Positions 8,309-18,935 are shown, counted from the first letter of the stretch. The stretch is 64,000 nucleotides of DNA from Myxococcaceae bacterium (GCA_019686135.1 JADGHL010000006.1:33783-97782); one strand, 5' to 3'. Program-made: numbers and translations. Notes: generated by a model not told the origin, from the sequence alone.

Positions 8309-11300
8309 CTACACGAGGTCGAGCGCGCAGGCGGCCACCGCGCGGAACGCGGCGCTCCGCCGCAGGATGGCGCCGATGTCCACCGCCTCCGGATCGCCCC
8401 CCCGGGCCTCGTCGTCCAGCAGCGCCAGCACCCGGCAGGCGGCCAGGGAGGCGGGGTGCGCATCGAACGCGGTCACCGCGGCGGTCACCAGCGCCTCGCC
8501 GACACCCGCTCCCTCGCGCGGCGGGCGAACCTCCGCGAGGCGGTGCCCGTCCGGCCCGAGCGCCAGCGCCAGCGCGCACAGCCAGGTCAGCTCCACCGGA
8601 CCGAACGCGCCGAGCGCGCCCGCGCCGAGCACCAGCTCGTCCTCGGAGAGCAGCCACGCCTCGACGCCGCCGGACGGGTGCAGCCACAGCCGCATGCCGC
8701 CCGCCCCCAGCGTCTCCAGCGCGCCGCTGAGCGTGGCGAAGAGCCGCGGCATCGACGTGGCGGTGATGGCACACGCGCCCGCGGGGGCGGCGCGTTCGGG
8801 GAACGACTGCTTCGAACGGTCCAGCCGGGACAACGGCGCAGCGGGAGCGGGCGCACGGCTGCCGGTGAGCGCGGCGCCGAAGCCGTCCACGAGTCTCCGC
8901 GCGTCCTCACGGCCCAGCTGACCGAGCGCCTCGCCGAACAGGGTCCACCCATCCGCGTCGGTAGGCGTCTGGCGCAGGAGCTCCGGCCACAGCGTCACGG
9001 CGAAGGCGGCACCGTCGGAGGCCGGCGAGAGCCGCTCGGCCACCTCCCGCGCGACGCCGTGCGCCAGCGGGCCTTCGGCCATCAACCGTTCGCCCAGCCG
9101 AACCGCGAACGGCACGAGCTGCGCGCGCGCGTAGCCGACGAGGATGCCCTCCAGCGCGGGGCGGTCGGTGGTGACCTTCTCCCGAAGCTGGAGCGCCTCG
9201 CCGCCCAGCCCGAGCGACTCCGCCAGCGCGGCGCGGCGGTGGATGCGCTCCGTCGTCTCGGGCAGCTCTGCGAGGAGCCGGTACGCGTCCGCGGTGCGGC
9301 CCAATGCCTCATACGCATCCGCCAGTCGCTCGCGGTAGCCGGCGCTCGCGGCCGGGCCCACCAGCCGGGTGAGGCGCTCGGTCATCGCCACGAAGCGGAG
9401 GTGATCGTCCCCTTCGGCGAGCAGGTCCACGAGGTGCCGCACCGCGGCCACGTTGTGCAGATCCTCGGTGAGCGCCAGCTCGAACGCATCGCGCGCAAGG
9501 TCCTTGCGGTCCAGCGCGTGCAGGTAGAGCTCGCCCAGCTCGACGTGGAGCGCGCTCCGGGCGGGCAGATCGTCCTCCACCTCGAGGAGCGCCTCCAGCG
9601 CCCGCGCCGCCTCCTCCGCCTGCCCCGCATCCCGGCGGCGCTCGAACACCTCGCGCCACAGCGCCGCGCTGCGGTGCGGCCAGGCAGCCGCGGCCTGCTC
9701 CAGCGCCGAGAAGTCTCCGGCGGCCGCCGCTTCGCGCGCGCGGGAGAGCACCACGTCGATGAGCTCCGGCGCCGAAGTCTCGTCGATCCGTCCGAGCGCC
9801 CAGCGCACACCGTCTTCGCCGCGCACCTCCAGGCACCGGCGCAGCGCGGCCGCGGCCACCTCGGGGTCCTCGCAGTCGATGAGCTCTTCGAAGAGCGCGG
9901 CCGCCAGCACGTTCGCGCCCGCCGCCTCGCATGCCTGCGCCAGGCGGAGGCGTTCGGCGTGCGCGCCCGCGGACTCCAGCTTCTCTGCCAGCCTTTGGAC
10001 GTGCGTCTCGTCCGCGTCCTTCTGCACCAGCGCCCAGAGGGCACGGGTTGCGGAGGCCTCGTCGCCGGCCCGGTCTGCGAGACGCAGCGCATCCTCCAGC
10101 CGGCCCTCCTCCAGCGCCACCGCGAAGCCCGCCTTCAGCGCGCGGGCCTTATCGCCCAGCGCAAGGAACCGGTCGGCGAGCGCCTGCGGAGGCAACAGAT
10201 CCGGATGTGCCTCGGCGAGCTGCTCGAGCGTCTCGGCCGCCTCGTCCTTCTCGCCCGCAGCCTCGAGCACCTCCACGGCCTTGAGCCGCAGCCCGGCGCG
10301 CGCGTCTTCGGAGGCCAGCTCGGCCGCGTCGAGCAAGGCGCGCGCGGCGCGATCCGCCTCGCCCCTTCGTTCGTGCAGCGTGGCGAGCAGCTGGAGCGCT
10401 ACGAGCGACGGCCGGGTGGCGGTGGCCTCGCGGCACAACCTGAGCGCGCGTTGGAGATCGTCCGCACGCTCGAACGCGCGCGCGCCCTCCAGCAACAGCG
10501 CGGCGCGTGCCTCGCCGTCCGCCAGCGCCGCGCGCTTCTCCAGCACCTCCGCCAGCGCCGCAGGTTCATCGCCTCCGGCGAGCACCTCGCATAGCCCCTC
10601 GAGCGCCTGCACGTAGCCGTCGCCGCCCGGACCGCGCGCTGCGACCGCTTCTAGATCCGCGCGCGCCTCATTCGGTTGGCCGGCATCGAGCAGGAGCCTT
10701 GCGCGCTCCAGCCGGACCTGCGCCTGCGCGTCGCCCGGCTCGAGCGCCGCGGCCAGGTGCGCCAGGGTGTCGATCAACGCGGGATCGCCACGGCGCCGCT
10801 GGCCGTCCGCGAGCGCCCGGAGCGCGGCGGCGTTCGCCGGATCCAATTCGCCCGCGCGTTCGCGCAGCGCGTGCGCCTTCGCCTCGTCGGAGAGCTCGGC
10901 CTCGGCGATCTGCGCGGCCTCCAGCAGCCACGCGGCCGCCTGGGCGCCGCCGAGACTCTGGGCGCCGCGCTCGAGGAGATCCACCGCCTCCCCGGCGCGC
11001 CCCAGCTTCTTGAGCCCCGCGGCGGCGCGTTCAATCACCCGCGGATCGGACGGCCGGAGCCGGGCCAGCGGCACCAGCGCGTCGATCGCCTCCGCGGGAT
11101 CGTCGAACAGCTCGGCGGCGCGCCGATACAGCGCCTCGGCCTCCTCGCCTTTTGCGCGCTCGGCGAGCAACAGCGAGGTCTGGAACAGCCCGGCGGTGTT
11201 CTGGGTGCGCGCGTGGACCTCCGCGAGGAGCGAGAGCGCCTCGCGGCCCTTCTCGCCGTCCGGATCCAGCGCCACGACCGCGTCGAACGCATCCGCCGCG

Positions 11301-14300
11301 TCCTTCAACGCGCCGGCGCCGAGCGCGGCGTGCCCCAGACGCAGCTGCGCCTTGAGGCGGACGGGCACCGGGAGGCGATCGCCTCCGGCCGCGAGCAACC
11401 GCCGGTCGTACGGCTGCGCCGCGAGCGGGCCGCCCGCTTTGGCCGCCAGCTCGGCGCGGGCGGCGATCGCCTCCACGTCCTCACCGGCGGCGGAAAGCAG
11501 CTCGTCGAACGCCTCGGCGGCGAGCAGCTCCTCCCCCGCATCCAGCAGCACTTCCGCGCGCTCCTTGAGCCGCTGTACGCGCTCGGCCGGCACCGCGTGG
11601 GCCCGTTCGCGCAGGATGGCGGAGAGCCGCCGGACGTCGGTCGCCCGCGCGCGCACCGCTTCGAAAGCACGGTCGTTGGCGGCGGACGCGTCGAACGCGC
11701 GGTCCTCGCACAAAAGCGCCTGCTGCTGCGCGCCCGCTTTGCGGAAGGCATCCGCGGCGGCGAGGTAACGCCCGGCAGCGGCGGCCGCGCCCTCCTCTCC
11801 GAGCGCCTCCTCCGCCTCCGCACGGCGTAGGAGCAGCGCCGCCAGCTCGGGCCACTGGCGCGCGCCGGCGAGGTGCCGCTGGTGCCGTTCGAACACGCGC
11901 TCGCGGAAGGGATCCTCCTCCAGCAGGAGGGCGTCGAACTCCGCCGCGTCCGAAGGCCGGCCGGCCTCGTGGAGCAGATCGGCGCAGCGCGCGGTGAGCT
12001 CGAGGTCGTCCGGCTGCGAGGCGCGCGCGGCGAGGATTGCCGCGGCAGCGTCGTCCGGCCGGCCCGCGCGGTCCTTGTAGACGTGGGCCGCTTCCAGGAA
12101 CAACCTGGCGCGCTCCTTCGGATCGGCGGTGTGCGCGGCGCGCTCCTCGAGGTGCTGCGCCAGCTCCGCCAGGCGGCCGTCGCGCTCCAAAGAGCGCACC
12201 AAAAGGGCCTCGGCCTCTTCGAGCGAGGGATCGATCGCGAGCGCCTGCCGCGCCGCCGCCTCCGCCTGGGCCGGCGCGGCGAGCGGACCGTCGAACAGCT
12301 TCGCCAGCGCGAGGAACGCCCGTGAACGTTCGGCGAGGTCGTCGTAGAGATCGATGGACCGTTCGATCCAGTCGGCCTCGGCGGCGGCGTCGTCCCTCCG
12401 CCGCGCGAGCTGTTCGCCCTGGCGGGCGACCTCCAGCGACGGCGACAGCTCAAACGCCTTCTGCAGCGCCGCTTCGGCGGCGTCGAGGTCCAGCCGCGCA
12501 TCACGCAACAGCTCGGCGCGCCGGCGCTCGTACGAGGCCGCGCGGGCCAGGTCCCCTTCGTCCTCGCACAGCTCGCGCAGCCCCTGCAGCGTCCGGAGCG
12601 CCTCGTCCACGCGGCCGGACTGCTCCGCCAGCGCGGCCTCCTCCTCCCACGCGGCGATCGCGCCCTCGTCGTCGCCTGCGGCGAGGCTCAGCTCTGCGAC
12701 CTGTAGGAGCTCGTGCATCAGCTCCTGCGTGCGGCCCGTCTCGCGGTGGAGCGCCACCAGCGCGCGGTGCGCTTCCAGCGGCGTGGCGGAGATCTCCGCC
12801 GCGCGCCGGAGAATCGCCGCGGTCAGCTCCACGTCCGCCAGCTCGGCGCGGGCGCGGCGGGCCAGCTCCTCCAGCACCGGGAGCGCGCGGCCGGGCTCCT
12901 CCACCGAACGCGCCCAGCCCCACAACACCTCGATCGACTCGCGCGGGCTCTTCGGCGCAAGGAGCGCGGACAGCCGCCTCGCCGCGGATTCGGATGCAGG
13001 CCGATGCCTCACGAGGCGCCGCAGCGCAGCCTCCGACAGCTCCACGTCGCCCGCCCGCTCCGCCAGCTCGGCCAGGCGAAGCTGCAGCGCCTCGGCGCGG
13101 TCGCCGCCCTCGGCGAGGTCCGCCGCTTCGGCCAGCCGCCGCGCCAACGGGACCGCCTCGCGGAAGTGACCGCCCTCGTGCAGCCTTGCGACGAGCGCCT
13201 CGGTGGCCTCGTCGTCCGCCTCCGGTTCCAGCGCGTGCGCGCGGCGCAAGAGCTCCAGCGCGAGCTCGCCGGCGTCCGCGCGGTGGGCGGCAAGGCCCAG
13301 CGTGCGCAGCACCCGCGCGCCGTCACCCGGCGACGAGAGCCCGGCGAGCGCTTCGGCGTGCTGCGCGGCCTGGACGAAGGCGCCCCGCTTCGCGAGCAAC
13401 TCCACCAGCGTGCGCCGCGCGTCGGCGTGGCCCGGATCCAGCGCCGCCGCCTTCTCGAACGCCGCCTCCGCCGCCGCGTCGTTCCCCAGCTTCTCGAGGT
13501 ACAGCGCGCCGAGCTCGGCGTGGAGCGCGGCCGCGCGCGCGCCTTCCGCCTGCGCTGCCTCGGCGTGAAGCAACGCGGCCAGGTCGTCCCAGCGCCCGAG
13601 CGCGGTGAGCGCTCGCTTCAGCCCGAGGGTGGCCTCGGGGTGATGCGGGGAGAGCTCGAGCGCGGCCTCCCAGGCCACGGCGGCGTCGGCTGGCGCGGTG
13701 GCTTCGAGGAGCGCGCCGCGGCGAAGGTGCGCCTGAAGCCGCTGCGCGGCGGGGCCCTGCTTCGAGGCTTCGAGGAGCGCCGCCGCCGCCTGCCCCGGGT
13801 TGCCCTGCTCAAGCGCAGCGTCCGCCAACCCCATCGCGGCGGCGCAGCGATCGTCCGCGGAGAGCGGCTGGGCCAGCGCCACGGTGAAGGCTTCCGCGGC
13901 GAGCGCGTGCTGACCCTGTTCGAGGGCGGCCTGGCCGATGGCCAGCGCGCGCGACGCGGCGAATTCGCGCAGGCCCGGCTCGTCCGCCGGCGCCGCGCGC
14001 CACACCTCCAGCTCGGCGCGCAGGTCGTTCGACTCCCGGGCCAGCTCCGCGAGCTGGCGGAGCGCTTCGGCCGGGTGACTCGCGGCAGCCGCGGCGGCGC
14101 GCAGATCCGTACGCGCCTCGTCCACGCGCCGCGCCGCCCGGTGGAGCTTCGCCCGGCGCAGGAGCAGCTCCGCGCGTTCGTCTCCCTGCGCCGGTTGAAT
14201 CAAGAGGGACAGGAGCGCCAGGCGCTCGTCGTCCTGTGCGTTGGGCGGCAAAAGCCTGAGCAGCTGCCCCGCGGCCCAGAGGTTCTCCGGCTCCAGCTGA

Positions 14301-17300
14301 AGCAGCGCGCGCAGCGCCTCGGTCGCGGCCGCCGGGCGGCCCAGGTCGAGGCACAGCTCGGCGTACTCGCGGAGCACGGGACGCTGTTCCGCGACGGGCA
14401 GAAGCGGCCACAGCTCGGAGAGCTGATCCGCGAGCGCTTCGCGGGCGCCAGCCTTGCGGTGCAGAGCGGCCAGCTCCTTCTGCGCCTCGAGGTCGTCCGG
14501 GCGACGGGCCACATAGCCCCCGAGCAACCTCCGCGCGGTATCGCTGCGGCCGGCGCGCGCGGCGGCGCCGGCGGCCCGGCGCGTGAGCTGGAGCTTCTGC
14601 TCGTCGCCGGGCGCGTCCACGTCCTCGACCGGGAGCGCAAGCACGGCCTCCAGGTCTTCGAGCGCCGCGCGCGGGTTCGTCTCCAGGACCAGCTCGGCGC
14701 GGCGGATGCGGGCGGGCGCAAAGCGTGGCTCGCGCTCCAGCGCGGCGGCCAGGTACTCCTCCTCGCGGGGCTGGCCGCGCGACAGCTCGGCGGCGCGGAA
14801 GAAGGTGCGCGCAGCGCCCCGCGGATCGTCGATGAGCGCGGCGCGGCGGGCGTACAGCCGGGCCGCTTCGCGGCGCGCGCCCCGCTCCAGCTCCAGCTCG
14901 GCGGTGGCCTCGAGGATCTCCCCCGCCAGCGGGCCCTGCGGCGCAGCCTCCAGCGCGGCGTTGAGGCGGAGAACCGCCGTGCCACGCTCGCCGGACTGAA
15001 GCAGCACGCGCGCGGACTTGAGGAACAGCGGCGCAGCGTCCTCGCCGCGGTCGTGTGCCACGAACGCCTGGGCCCGCGCGGCCCACAGCTCCGCCAGCGC
15101 CAGCGTCTCACCGCTCTCGCGGTAGAGCGCCTCCAGCCGGCCGGCGAGCTCGTCGTCCATCCGGCGCAGCGGGAACGCCTGGGCGTAGTGCTCCTTCGCC
15201 GCGTCGCGGTCGCCGAGCTGCTCGCACGCCCGGCCCAGCCGCGCGCGCACCTCGGCGATGCGTTCGGGCGCGGCGTTCGACGGCAGCGCCGCCAGCAGCT
15301 CTTCGAGGGCGAGGCGCGCGTTCTGCGGGCGGTCGCACCGGAGCGAGAGCTCGGCGAGCTCGAAGAGCAGCGCCGGGTCCGGAGAAAGGCGCGCGGCCTT
15401 CTCCAGCGCCACCAGCGCCTCGGCCACCCGGCCCAACCGGGCCTCAAGCACCTGGGCGAGCTCGCGCAGGGCGGCCGCGGCCAGCCGTTTGTCGCCGTGG
15501 GCTTCGGCCACGCGCGCGCGGCGCTCGAGCGCGGTGACCAGCCCGTTCATGTCCGCGCGCCGCCGCTGCAGCGCGCACAGCTCGCCGAGGGCGGAGAGGT
15601 CATCCGCCTCCACGGCGAGCACGCCCTCCAGCGCGCGCGCGGCCAGGTCGAGATCGAACGCGAGATCGCGCGCGGCCACCGCCAGCCGGCGCAGATGCCC
15701 CAGCTTCGTCTTCGGGTCCTGTTCGAGCTCAGCGAGCGCCTGGAGGCACCGGCACAGCTGCGCGCCGTCGCGATGGGCCTCGGCCAGCGCCAGCGTCCCC
15801 TCGAGCGCGACGCGGTTGTGCGGATCCGCCTCCAGCGCCGCGGCGTGGAGCTGCTCCGCGCGATCCGGGCGCGCCAGGCGGCCGCGGTACAGCTCCGCCG
15901 CCTCCGCCCACAGCGCCGCGCGCCGTTCGGGCGATTCGATGACCAGCGCCGCCTTCTCCAGCGCGTCGGCGAGCTCCGCGGTCTTTCCGGCGGCGCGGAA
16001 GTACGGCAAAAGCTCCTCGATCGCCGCGAGGTCCTTCGGGTCGAGCGCGAAGGCGGCTTCGAGGTGCTCTCTCGCGCGCGCCGGTTCGCTGAGGCGCGTG
16101 CGGTACAGCCGGGCCATCGCGTGGTGCGACTGGTGGGCGATGGCGCGGATGGCCTCGTCGCGCGGCGCGGGACCGGCGAGCTCGATCGCCTGCTGGTAGC
16201 CGGCCACCGCCTCCTGCAGCTTGCCCAGCTTCTCCGCGACGCGCGCAGCGAGGAACAACGGCTCCGGATCGCCCGGCAACAGCGAGGTCGCCTCGCGGTA
16301 GCGCAGAAGCGCGTTCTCCGGCTGGCCCAGCCCCTGCTCCCAGACCTTCCCGGCGAGCACGTTGGCGCGGCCGATCCGATCCACCTCGTGGCGCCCGAGC
16401 GCGACCTCGCGGAGCCGGTCGAGCGACTTGATGGCGCGCAGGTGCTCGCCCGCGCGGTGGCACAGCTCGGCGAGCTGGTAGAGCGCCTCGGGGTGGTTGG
16501 GGGAGAGCTTGAGGGCGGCCTCGCAGTGCAGCCGCGCGCCGGCGACGTCGTCCTCGGTGAGCGCGCACAGCCGCGCCATGTGCACGTGCGCGTCCGCTGC
16601 CTCGGAGGGGTCGCGCGCCAGCGCGGCGATGCGGCGCCACGCGCGGATGGCCCCGGCGCGGTCGTTGGCCTGATCCGCCGCGCGGGCCAGCGCCTTGAGC
16701 GAGGGGAGGTGATCCGGCTTGAGGCCGAGCACCTCGTGGAGCGCGCGCACCGCCATCTGCGGCGCCTGGTCGCGGGCAGATCGCGCCGCGGACTCGGCGG
16801 CGAAGAACGCGGAGGCCTCCTCCTGGGCGCGCCGGGCCATCGCGCAGAGCGCGAGGTACCGTTCCGCGGCGCGGGCGGACTCGCCGCGGCGTTCGCGCAC
16901 CACCGCCTCCGCCCACTGCGCGGTGGCGCTCCGCTCGCGCCGGCGCGCCAGTGTTGCCGCCACGTCCAGCGCCAGCTCGTGCGCCTGCGGATCGGCGACG
17001 AGAAGCGTGAGCAGCCGCTCGATGGCGAACGGGTGCGCTTCGGTGACGTCGCCGTGCTTGAGGTACGCCTCGCGCGCTTCGGCGAGCCGGCCCTGCGCAA
17101 GCAGCTCCTCCGCTTCGGCGAAGGCGCGCGCGCCCTCGAGCGCCAACATCAGCTCTTCGTCCGGCGGCGAGGCCGGGGGCAACCCGCCCGCGGCGAAGCG
17201 CAGCTTCAGCCCGGCGCTGCTGACCTCTGCCGCGGAGAGCCGCGCCTGATCCAGCGAGGGCATCTTGTACCCGCGGCCCACCGCCGCCAGCTCCACCAGG

Positions 17301-17875
17301 GAAGGGAGGATGCGCGTGGAGAAGCCAGACGCGCCGCGGAGGTCGACCTCCGGCAGAAGCTCCAGGTCCTTGACCGCCCGCGACAGGAGCACCGCCACCT
17401 GGGCCGCCGGCGTGGTGGAGAAGCCGTAGAGGCGGACGTCGTAGACGTAGACCGCGAGCCGTTCGCCGTCCGCGTCGAAGGCGAGCTTGAAGGTGATGGG
17501 CGAGCGATCGCCTGAGGTGAAGCGCGCCTGCCCTTCGAGGTAGCCGGGGCGGAAGTGCAGCTTGAGCTCGTCCAGCTCGCTGATGCGCCCGGCGAGCTGC
17601 GCCACCCTGCGCGCGACGAGCTCCGCGTCGACGGTGACCTCGAGGAACCCGAAGGCGAGCTTCTTCTTCTGGTACTTCGACGCGCCGCCGGTGAACGAGA
17701 ACGGGAAGCTGACCTCGGGGATCTGCAGCGCGAAGTCGGTGATGGACAGGCCCGGGGTGACCGGCAGCGGCGGGAAGCCGACGAACGCCCGGCGGTCGAT
17801 GAGGCGCAGCTCGGGCCCGGCGGAGACCTGGGCCTCCGCTTTCTGCTTCGTCTGGGGATCGCGCTCGGACGCCAT
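8309..17875 (-). CDS. Giant tetratricopeptide-repeat protein (3188 residues)
   Basis: One uninterrupted frame of 9567 bases encodes an Ala/Leu/Glu-rich protein. Residues 1 to about 230 form a non-repetitive domain with alternating hydrophobic strands that I do not recognise. From about residue 240 to 2950 the sequence is tiled with TPR-like 34-residue helical hairpins, for example HPEALYQLAELCHRAGEHL and NHPEALYQLAELC-type units. Complete tiling of that span would hold up to about 80 repeats. The last 230 residues form another domain with hydrophobic stretches (TWLCALALALG) but no clear membrane helix. There is no signal peptide, so it is probably a cytoplasmic scaffold. A TACGCT box lies 22 bases upstream of the ATG. 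It heads an apparent operon with the lipoprotein and queC. Confidence 0.88.
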   Translation of the reverse strand: MASERDPQTKQKAEAQVSAGPELRLIDRRAFVGFPPLPVTPGLSITDFALQIPEVSFPFSFTGGASKYQKKKLAFGFLEVTVDAELVARRVAQLAGRISELDELKLHFRPGYLEGQARFTSGDRSPITFKLAFDADGERLAVYVYDVRLYGFSTTPAAQVAVLLSRAVKDLELLPEVDLRGASGFSTRILPSLVELAAVGRGYKMPSLDQARLSAAEVSSAGLKLRFAAGGLPPASPPDEELMLALEGARAFAEAEELLAQGRLAEAREAYLKHGDVTEAHPFAIERLLTLLVADPQAHELALDVAATLARRRERSATAQWAEAVVRERRGESARAAERYLALCAMARRAQEEASAFFAAESAARSARDQAPQMAVRALHEVLGLKPDHLPSLKALARAADQANDRAGAIRAWRRIAALARDPSEAADAHVHMARLCALTEDDVAGARLHCEAALKLSPNHPEALYQLAELCHRAGEHLRAIKSLDRLREVALGRHEVDRIGRANVLAGKVWEQGLGQPENALLRYREATSLLPGDPEPLFLAARVAEKLGKLQEAVAGYQQAIELAGPAPRDEAIRAIAHQSHHAMARLYRTRLSEPARAREHLEAAFALDPKDLAAIEELLPYFRAAGKTAELADALEKAALVIESPERRAALWAEAAELYRGRLARPDRAEQLHAAALEADPHNRVALEGTLALAEAHRDGAQLCRCLQALAELEQDPKTKLGHLRRLAVAARDLAFDLDLAARALEGVLAVEADDLSALGELCALQRRRADMNGLVTALERRARVAEAHGDKRLAAAALRELAQVLEARLGRVAEALVALEKAARLSPDPALLFELAELSLRCDRPQNARLALEELLAALPSNAAPERIAEVRARLGRACEQLGDRDAAKEHYAQAFPLRRMDDELAGRLEALYRESGETLALAELWAARAQAFVAHDRGEDAAPLFLKSARVLLQSGERGTAVLRLNAALEAAPQGPLAGEILEATAELELERGARREAARLYARRAALIDDPRGAARTFFRAAELSRGQPREEEYLAAALEREPRFAPARIRRAELVLETNPRAALEDLEAVLALPVEDVDAPGDEQKLQLTRRAAGAAARAGRSDTARRLLGGYVARRPDDLEAQKELAALHRKAGAREALADQLSELWPLLPVAEQRPVLREYAELCLDLGRPAAATEALRALLQLEPENLWAAGQLLRLLPPNAQDDERLALLSLLIQPAQGDERAELLLRRAKLHRAARRVDEARTDLRAAAAAASHPAEALRQLAELARESNDLRAELEVWRAAPADEPGLREFAASRALAIGQAALEQGQHALAAEAFTVALAQPLSADDRCAAAMGLADAALEQGNPGQAAAALLEASKQGPAAQRLQAHLRRGALLEATAPADAAVAWEAALELSPHHPEATLGLKRALTALGRWDDLAALLHAEAAQAEGARAAALHAELGALYLEKLGNDAAAEAAFEKAAALDPGHADARRTLVELLAKRGAFVQAAQHAEALAGLSSPGDGARVLRTLGLAAHRADAGELALELLRRAHALEPEADDEATEALVARLHEGGHFREAVPLARRLAEAADLAEGGDRAEALQLRLAELAERAGDVELSEAALRRLVRHRPASESAARRLSALLAPKSPRESIEVLWGWARSVEEPGRALPVLEELARRARAELADVELTAAILRRAAEISATPLEAHRALVALHRETGRTQELMHELLQVAELSLAAGDDEGAIAAWEEEAALAEQSGRVDEALRTLQGLRELCEDEGDLARAASYERRRAELLRDARLDLDAAEAALQKAFELSPSLEVARQGEQLARRRDDAAAEADWIERSIDLYDDLAERSRAFLALAKLFDGPLAAPAQAEAAARQALAIDPSLEEAEALLVRSLERDGRLAELAQHLEERAAHTADPKERARLFLEAAHVYKDRAGRPDDAAAAILAARASQPDDLELTARCADLLHEAGRPSDAAEFDALLLEEDPFRERVFERHQRHLAGARQWPELAALLLRRAEAEEALGEEGAAAAAGRYLAAADAFRKAGAQQQALLCEDRAFDASAANDRAFEAVRARATDVRRLSAILRERAHAVPAERVQRLKERAEVLLDAGEELLAAEAFDELLSAAGEDVEAIAARAELAAKAGGPLAAQPYDRRLLAAGGDRLPVPVRLKAQLRLGHAALGAGALKDAADAFDAVVALDPDGEKGREALSLLAEVHARTQNTAGLFQTSLLLAERAKGEEAEALYRRAAELFDDPAEAIDALVPLARLRPSDPRVIERAAAGLKKLGRAGEAVDLLERGAQSLGGAQAAAWLLEAAQIAEAELSDEAKAHALRERAGELDPANAAALRALADGQRRRGDPALIDTLAHLAAALEPGDAQAQVRLERARLLLDAGQPNEARADLEAVAARGPGGDGYVQALEGLCEVLAGGDEPAALAEVLEKRAALADGEARAALLLEGARAFERADDLQRALRLCREATATRPSLVALQLLATLHERRGEADRAARALLDAAELASEDARAGLRLKAVEVLEAAGEKDEAAETLEQLAEAHPDLLPPQALADRFLALGDKARALKAGFAVALEEGRLEDALRLADRAGDEASATRALWALVQKDADETHVQRLAEKLESAGAHAERLRLAQACEAAGANVLAAALFEELIDCEDPEVAAAALRRCLEVRGEDGVRWALGRIDETSAPELIDVVLSRAREAAAAGDFSALEQAAAAWPHRSAALWREVFERRRDAGQAEEAARALEALLEVEDDLPARSALHVELGELYLHALDRKDLARDAFELALTEDLHNVAAVRHLVDLLAEGDDHLRFVAMTERLTRLVGPAASAGYRERLADAYEALGRTADAYRLLAELPETTERIHRRAALAESLGLGGEALQLREKVTTDRPALEGILVGYARAQLVPFAVRLGERLMAEGPLAHGVAREVAERLSPASDGAAFAVTLWPELLRQTPTDADGWTLFGEALGQLGREDARRLVDGFGAALTGSRAPAPAAPLSRLDRSKQSFPERAAPAGACAITATSMPRLFATLSGALETLGAGGMRLWLHPSGGVEAWLLSEDELVLGAGALGAFGPVELTWLCALALALGPDGHRLAEVRPPREGAGVGEALVTAAVTAFDAHPASLAACRVLALLDDEARGGDPEAVDIGAILRRSAAFRAVAACALDLV

Positions 17876-17896
17876 CGGGGAGCCGGGAGGTCGCAG

Positions 17897-17902
17897 AGCG
17901 TA
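17897..17902 (-). promoter_or_regulatory. Putative -10 box TACGCT for the giant TPR gene
   Basis: Read on the minus strand the hexamer is TACGCT, identical to the one before the Cys-rich lipoprotein at 3083. It ends 22 bases before the ATG at 17875, giving a predicted leader of about 15 bases. Confidence 0.33.
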
Positions 17903-17959
17903 CCACCGGACCTAAGTGCCCGAAATTTCCGCGCAACCGGCTCCCTGCCGGGCGGGCGA

Positions 17960-18865
17960 TCAACCCGGCGCCGGCAGCGGCGCGGATTCGGCGGGCCACA
18001 CCACGTAGTCCCGGAGCGCTTCTGGGAACGCGTTGACCACAGTGGGCGGCGCCTCCACGCGCTGGCCGAGGATCATCGCCTCGAGCTGCAGCCCGTTCGC
18101 CACCGCCTGGCCGCGGAAGTGGTTGTTGGTGACGACGTAGACCTCCTTCGTCTTTGGATCGTCCGCCAGCGCCCGCGCGCGTTCGCCCCAGGGTTGAAGC
18201 TGCTCGGGCGTGTAGAGGTAGTCGTAGCGCTCGTCACGGCCGGCGTCCTTACGGAACCAGTCCTTCCAATTGCGCCCGTGCACGCGCACGTAGCCGACGT
18301 GCGAGGTGCTGCGCGCCGAGGGCTTGATGGAGTGGCGGAACAGCGGCTGGTCGACGTTGACGAAGCCCACCCCGCGCGACTCGAGCTCGGCGAAGAAGTC
18401 GGGCGTGTTCCACGAGTCGTGGCGGACCTCGACGACCAGCGGCAGCGGCCGGAACGCCTCCAGGAGATCGCTCAGCCACTCCTGTTCCGCGCTCCCCCGC
18501 TTGAAGGACCAAGGGAACTGGAGCAGCACCGCACCGAGCCGCTCGTGGTCCCGCATCACGTCGAACGCCTCGCGCGCGTCTTTCACCTCGCCCCGCGTCC
18601 ACGCCGTCCCGCGTTCGTGCGTGAAGCGCCGGTTCAGCTTGGCGGTGAAGCGGAAGCGCCGGTTCGCGGAGACGCGCTCCACCCAGGCGCGGGCGACCTT
18701 CGCCGGCTGCGGCCGGTAGAAGGTGGAGTTGATCTCCAGCGCGTCGAAGTAGCGGGAAAGAAACGTGAGCGGATCGAACCCGCGGGGCCTGGGCTTCGGA
18801 TAGACAATCCCGTCCCAGTCCTTGTAGCTCCAGCCCGCCGGGCCCACGCGGATGACGCCGCTCAT
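17960..18865 (-). CDS. DUF72 (YecE-like) protein
   Basis: The 301-residue product has the full DUF72 signature: RVGPAGWSYKDWDGIVYP near residue 6, FDALEINSTFYRPQP near residue 40, LLQFPWSF near residue 118 and VEVRHDSW near residue 145. The fold is a TIM barrel. Members occur widely in bacteria without an established biochemical function. Length is slightly above the family's usual 240-280 residues. A TAACTT box lies immediately upstream of the ATG, suggesting a nearly leaderless transcript. Confidence 0.85.
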   Translation of the reverse strand: MSGVIRVGPAGWSYKDWDGIVYPKPRPRGFDPLTFLSRYFDALEINSTFYRPQPAKVARAWVERVSANRRFRFTAKLNRRFTHERGTAWTRGEVKDAREAFDVMRDHERLGAVLLQFPWSFKRGSAEQEWLSDLLEAFRPLPLVVEVRHDSWNTPDFFAELESRGVGFVNVDQPLFRHSIKPSARSTSHVGYVRVHGRNWKDWFRKDAGRDERYDYLYTPEQLQPWGERARALADDPKTKEVYVVTNNHFRGQAVANGLQLEAMILGQRVEAPPTVVNAFPEALRDYVVWPAESAPLPAPG

Positions 18866-18871
18866 GCCCGG

Positions 18872-18877
18872 AAGTTA
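18872..18877 (-). promoter_or_regulatory. Putative -10 box TAACTT for the DUF72 gene
   Basis: On the minus strand TAACTT ends six bases before the ATG at 18865, placing the transcription start at or next to the first codon. It is the closest spacing of the TAnnnT boxes in this window. Confidence 0.38.
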
Positions 18878-18935
18878 GGGACGCCGCGAAGGGCCGGAGA
18901 GCGCCCGCCCGGCCGGTCGGAGGGCCCGACAGGCC

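Noticed and set aside
444..17515. Very long open frames on the opposite strand of real genes (for example 444-3245 minus and 12713-17515 plus)
   Set aside because: They are antisense to genes with clear families, have Arg/Pro/Ala-rich low-complexity translations and reflect high-GC third positions.
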